A DNA stretch of 64,000 nucleotides, taken from Glycine soja. Its lineage: Eukaryota > Streptophyta > Magnoliopsida > Fabales > Fabaceae. This document shows positions 62,901 to 64,000 of the stretch, piece by piece; within the stretch, counting starts at the first letter, position 1, and every line of letters begins with the position of its first letter. The DNA is taken from positions 11,243,223-11,307,222 of the forward strand of contig NC_041012.1 in NCBI RefSeq assembly GCF_004193775.1. Reading direction: 5' to 3'. Below the pieces are notes generated by a model. It was not told where the DNA came from. It saw only the letters and a list, made by a program, of their open reading frames with translations, and did not search any database. Position numbers and translations under genes: made by a program.

Positions 62901-63549
62901 ACAAGGGAGAAGTTGGGAACCTAGTTTGAAATGAAGGAATTGAGAAAGCTTAAGTATTTTCTTAGGATTGTTGCCTATTCCAAACAAGGTATCTTTATCC
63001 CAATGATTAGTGTTTGTATTCAAAACACACAGAAATATAACATTCTTTTACTTTTCAAGTGGAAGAAATGAAGTAATTCAGTTTGATAAAAACAACACTG
63101 TAACTTGTTTCAGTACATGCCTGAGACAAAATGTAAATCAACTCACACTGTGGCATCTTCTCCAAACGTGCTGCCAGAGGTTTTTAAGTTCATTCCTCCG
63201 AATTGGTTTCACTAAAAAATCAACTGCGCCTTTTGACAAACACTTAAAGACTATACCCATAGAATCATGAGATGACATCACTGCATGCATTTGAACATGT
63301 GCAATAAACAAAACACCACATGAGCAATAGTCATTGAAAATATATACTTAAATTTAGTAAAAAGTATAACTTTGGTACGCCACTTACTAATCACAGGAAT
63401 ATTCTTCAGAGTTTTGTGGCTCATGATCTTGCACAAAAGACCTATTCCAGACAAAATAGGCATAGCTACCTCTGTTAGGACAAGATCAATGCCATTTTCT
63501 GGATCTTCCAGGACTTTCCACGCTTGAAGACCATTGGAAACAGCAGTGA
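44967..63549 (-). CDS. PRR37-like: Pseudo-response regulator, PRR3/PRR7 type (5' end off window)
   Basis: Exons on the minus strand: 63549-63388, 63280-63147, 53794-53645 (exon 3, with a second copy at 49784-49635), 47281-47101, 47011-46561, 46465-46441, 46285-45527 and 45056-44967. All join in frame. The first two encode the second half of a receiver domain ([59 protein letters not shown]). The phospho-acceptor Asp is Glu, as in plant pseudo-receivers. Next come the Ser-rich SSGSGSES exon, the SSWTK exon, and a long middle region with [11 protein letters not shown]. The CCT motif [40 protein letters not shown] spans the last splice. PRR proteins are clock repressors that act in the nucleus and control flowering time. 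PRR7 and PRR3 cannot be separated from this sequence alone. The CCT motif is intact and I saw no premature stop. The start and the first half of the receiver are beyond the right edge. Confidence 0.92.
46441..46465 (-). CDS. 25-nt micro-exon of the PRR gene
   Basis: Flanked by ctgcag and gtgatg, it encodes K-YNTASANQ when joined to its neighbours, matching the YNTAS stretch of PRR7 proteins. Phase 2 in and phase 0 out fit the flanking exons exactly. Confidence 0.8.
47609..47989. mobile_element. Foldback MITE in PRR intron
   Basis: The left end tagactaaaatatgttt and the right end aaacatattttagccta (written from the right arm as gacatattttagccta) are inverted, and the arms pair through 'ataaataccc' and 'gatatttattagggat'. 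It resembles the family at 15215-15467 (both carry aatatgtttt with following 'ggtcc/gatct' phrases). Only acat could be seen as a flanking repeat. Confidence 0.65.
48526..48636. repeat. 55-bp tandem repeat at the duplication boundary
   Basis: The unit gaagaccaaagggtaca.ttg through ttcactagat occurs twice in a row (48526-48580 and 48581-48636). The boundary of the 10.5-kb duplication falls inside it. Confidence 0.85.
48571..50150. repeat. Duplicated segment A, copy 1 (contains PRR exon 3 copy)
   Basis: This is nearly identical to 52573-54171, including the 150-nt exon. It ends at ctgctgct, where it joins segment B instead of the sequence that follows copy 2. Confidence 0.93.
49635..49784 (-). 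CDS. Second copy of PRR exon 3
   Basis: This 150-nt phase-0 exon has intact acceptor (cctcag) and donor (cag|gtattg). It begins [18 protein letters not shown] and ends DGSGTQ. It differs from the copy at 53645-53794 by one visible codon (ENISD here, ENNSD in the other). Inclusion of both copies would give a 50-residue tandem repeat just after the receiver domain without a frameshift. Whether one or both are spliced in is not known. Confidence 0.85.
50154..51380 (+). pseudogene. hAT transposase relic, copy 1 (3' part)
   Basis: Fragments of a plant hAT transposase are present: the DUF659 end ([28 protein letters not shown]), then [20 protein letters not shown], then the C-terminal dimerisation region ([35 protein letters not shown]) and an acidic tail ending EEEPED at 51377. 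Frameshifts, stops and an internal deletion show it is dead. It is the truncated partner of 59985-61840. Confidence 0.8.
51765..52110 (+). mobile_element. Copia RNase H relic, copy 1
   Basis: The plus strand encodes a degenerate Copia RNase H end: [69 protein letters not shown], with in-frame stops. The sequence after 52110 is probably LTR-derived. Confidence 0.8.
52300..52560 (+). mobile_element. Copia reverse-transcriptase scrap, copy 1
   Basis: The plus strand encodes [15 protein letters not shown], the catalytic YVDD region, then [15 protein letters not shown]. It is downstream of the RNase H fragment, the reverse of normal pol order, so the element is rearranged. Stops interrupt it. Confidence 0.8.
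52573..54171. repeat. Duplicated segment A, copy 2 (contains PRR exon 3)
   Basis: Near-identical partner of 48571-50150. On its right it continues into unique intron sequence, and its left edge is the tandem-duplication junction. It contains the exon 53645-53794. Confidence 0.93.
54172..55200. other. PRR intron sequence present only once
   Basis: AT-rich, no coding signal. This is the left part of the 6.4 kb missing from copy 1. Confidence 0.55.
55325..55792. repeat. 234-bp tandem repeat inside the Copia relic
   Basis: The sequence containing cctttgggagtgttattctt at 55355 recurs at 55589. The two units (about 55325-55558 and 55559-55792) differ at only a few bases. Open frames on both strands here are duplicates of each other. 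Confidence 0.9.
55991..56887. mobile_element. DNA element inserted in the Copia relic
   Basis: The Copia RNase H reading (ending SPSDG) is broken at gacggg (55985-55990) and resumes at gacggg (56888-56893), so the intervening 897 bp are an insertion with a target duplication of at least 6 bp. Its ends, ggcatagttat and ataaccatg, are short imperfect inverted repeats. Both ends are rich in 'gattcgtatc/gattcga' words. I cannot assign a superfamily, and no transposase is visible. Confidence 0.7.
57456..59985 (+). mobile_element. Rearranged Copia pol relic
   Basis: Fragments in order on the plus strand: integrase core ([35 protein letters not shown], then a frameshifted [11 protein letters not shown] and [12 protein letters not shown]), to about 57760. 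Next a protease-like piece ([15 protein letters not shown], about 58647). Then reverse transcriptase ([82 protein letters not shown]), to about 59975. Integrase before protease is not the normal order, and many stops and frameshifts occur. It ends where the hAT relic begins. Confidence 0.8.
59985..61840 (+). pseudogene. hAT transposase relic, copy 2 (longer)
   Basis: It begins with a BED-type zinc finger remnant ([12 protein letters not shown]), then [20 protein letters not shown] and [20 protein letters not shown]. After a frameshift comes the DUF659 block ([44 protein letters not shown]). An internal deletion then brings in [19 protein letters not shown] and the C-terminal dimerisation region ([17 protein letters not shown]) with an acidic, Lys-rich tail ([14 protein letters not shown]). 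Stops and frameshifts show it is dead. The part from about 60628 is the partner of 50154-51380. Confidence 0.82.
60628..63080. repeat. Duplicated segment B, copy 2
   Basis: Near-identical partner of 50154-52572. It ends at gaagtaattca, 67 bp before the PRR donor at 63147, so the original duplication end lies inside this PRR intron. Confidence 0.93.
62262..63050 (+). mobile_element. Copia RNase H and RT scraps, copy 2
   Basis: Same order and content as 51765-52560: RNase H ([33 protein letters not shown]) at 62280-62605, then [11 protein letters not shown] at about 62850 and [14 protein letters not shown]. Several bases differ from copy 1. Confidence 0.8.
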
Positions 63550-64000
63550 CTGTAAAACCATAGATAAAGAAAATAGATTTTAAGAATTATGGCATTCATT
63601 GTTTAAGCAGCTATTTGCTAGAGAGGAAATTCAGTTTACATCAAAGTAAAATAATATAAAGATGCAATTAAATTCACCCTCAGGCCCAAGTTTGACTATT
63701 TATTCACAGATTTGTATGCAAAAAGATTGTAATTAACATCTGTACTGGAAATTAGGAAGTATTATCCACGCATTTCAGCTTAACATTTGCCATTAACACA
63801 AGATTATTCCCTCTATGTACAAGTTATCTTTCATGTTTCAATATAAAACACACAAGAATATCTCTCTCAAATAACTTCAGAACAGAGTAAAATACATGAA
63901 CTGAAAGGTTGTATATACGGGGACCTCCCTAGAGGATACAAAGCTAAGAATCATTCAACAGTAAAAATAAAGCAAGACTGTATAATAATGCATAAAACAT
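63550..64000 (-). other. PRR intron at the right edge
   Basis: On the minus strand this precedes the exon at 63549 and ends in a good acceptor (ttttacag|tcact). I see no receiver-domain exon here, so the preceding exon lies beyond the window. Confidence 0.6.

Overview
The window is plant nuclear DNA, most likely from a legume such as soybean or a close relative. The evidence is AT-rich sequence, genes split by GT-AG introns, plant gene families, and a dense load of plant transposable elements (Copia, Gypsy, TRIM, LINE, hAT, Mutator-like and Harbinger-like). The species itself cannot be proved from the sequence alone.

Five protein-coding genes are supported. (1) Plus strand, 1384-15806: the C-terminal 559 residues of the largest subunit of RNA polymerase III (NRPC1), in eleven exons; the 5' part lies off the left edge. 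Its introns hold a LINE relic, a TRIM, a second LINE with its target-site duplication, an internally deleted Gypsy element and a Harbinger-like MITE. (2) Minus strand, 17819-19988: a two-exon plant BTB/POZ protein. (3) Minus strand, 25586-26206: a two-exon, 150-residue protein with one membrane segment and no recognised function. (4) Minus strand, 28807-33014: a five-exon receptor-like cytoplasmic kinase (RLCK VII, PBL7/CDL1-like). (5) Minus strand, 44967-63549 and beyond the right edge: a PRR3/PRR7-type pseudo-response regulator of the circadian clock and flowering-time pathway, with receiver-domain exons and an intact CCT motif.

Region 33215-44700 is a long AT-rich gene-poor stretch. It carries a TA microsatellite, an 815-bp Mutator-like foldback element with a 9-bp target duplication, and a 1.5-kb foldback element with a second element nested inside it; each of the nested pair has its own 9-bp target duplication.

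The most striking structure is inside the PRR gene. A segment of about 10.5 kb was tandemly duplicated, and one copy then lost about 6.4 kb. The duplicated segment includes a 150-nt phase-0 exon, so the gene carries two intact, nearly identical copies of the exon that follows the receiver domain, in the same reading frame. The intron around them is filled with broken Copia and hAT sequences.

The gene order (Pol III largest subunit, BTB/POZ, PBL7-like kinase, PRR) matches what is known of two Arabidopsis chromosome 5 neighbourhoods, At5g60040/At5g60050/At5g60100 and At5g02800/At5g02810. It therefore looks like an ancestral block that was later split between the two paralogous regions.
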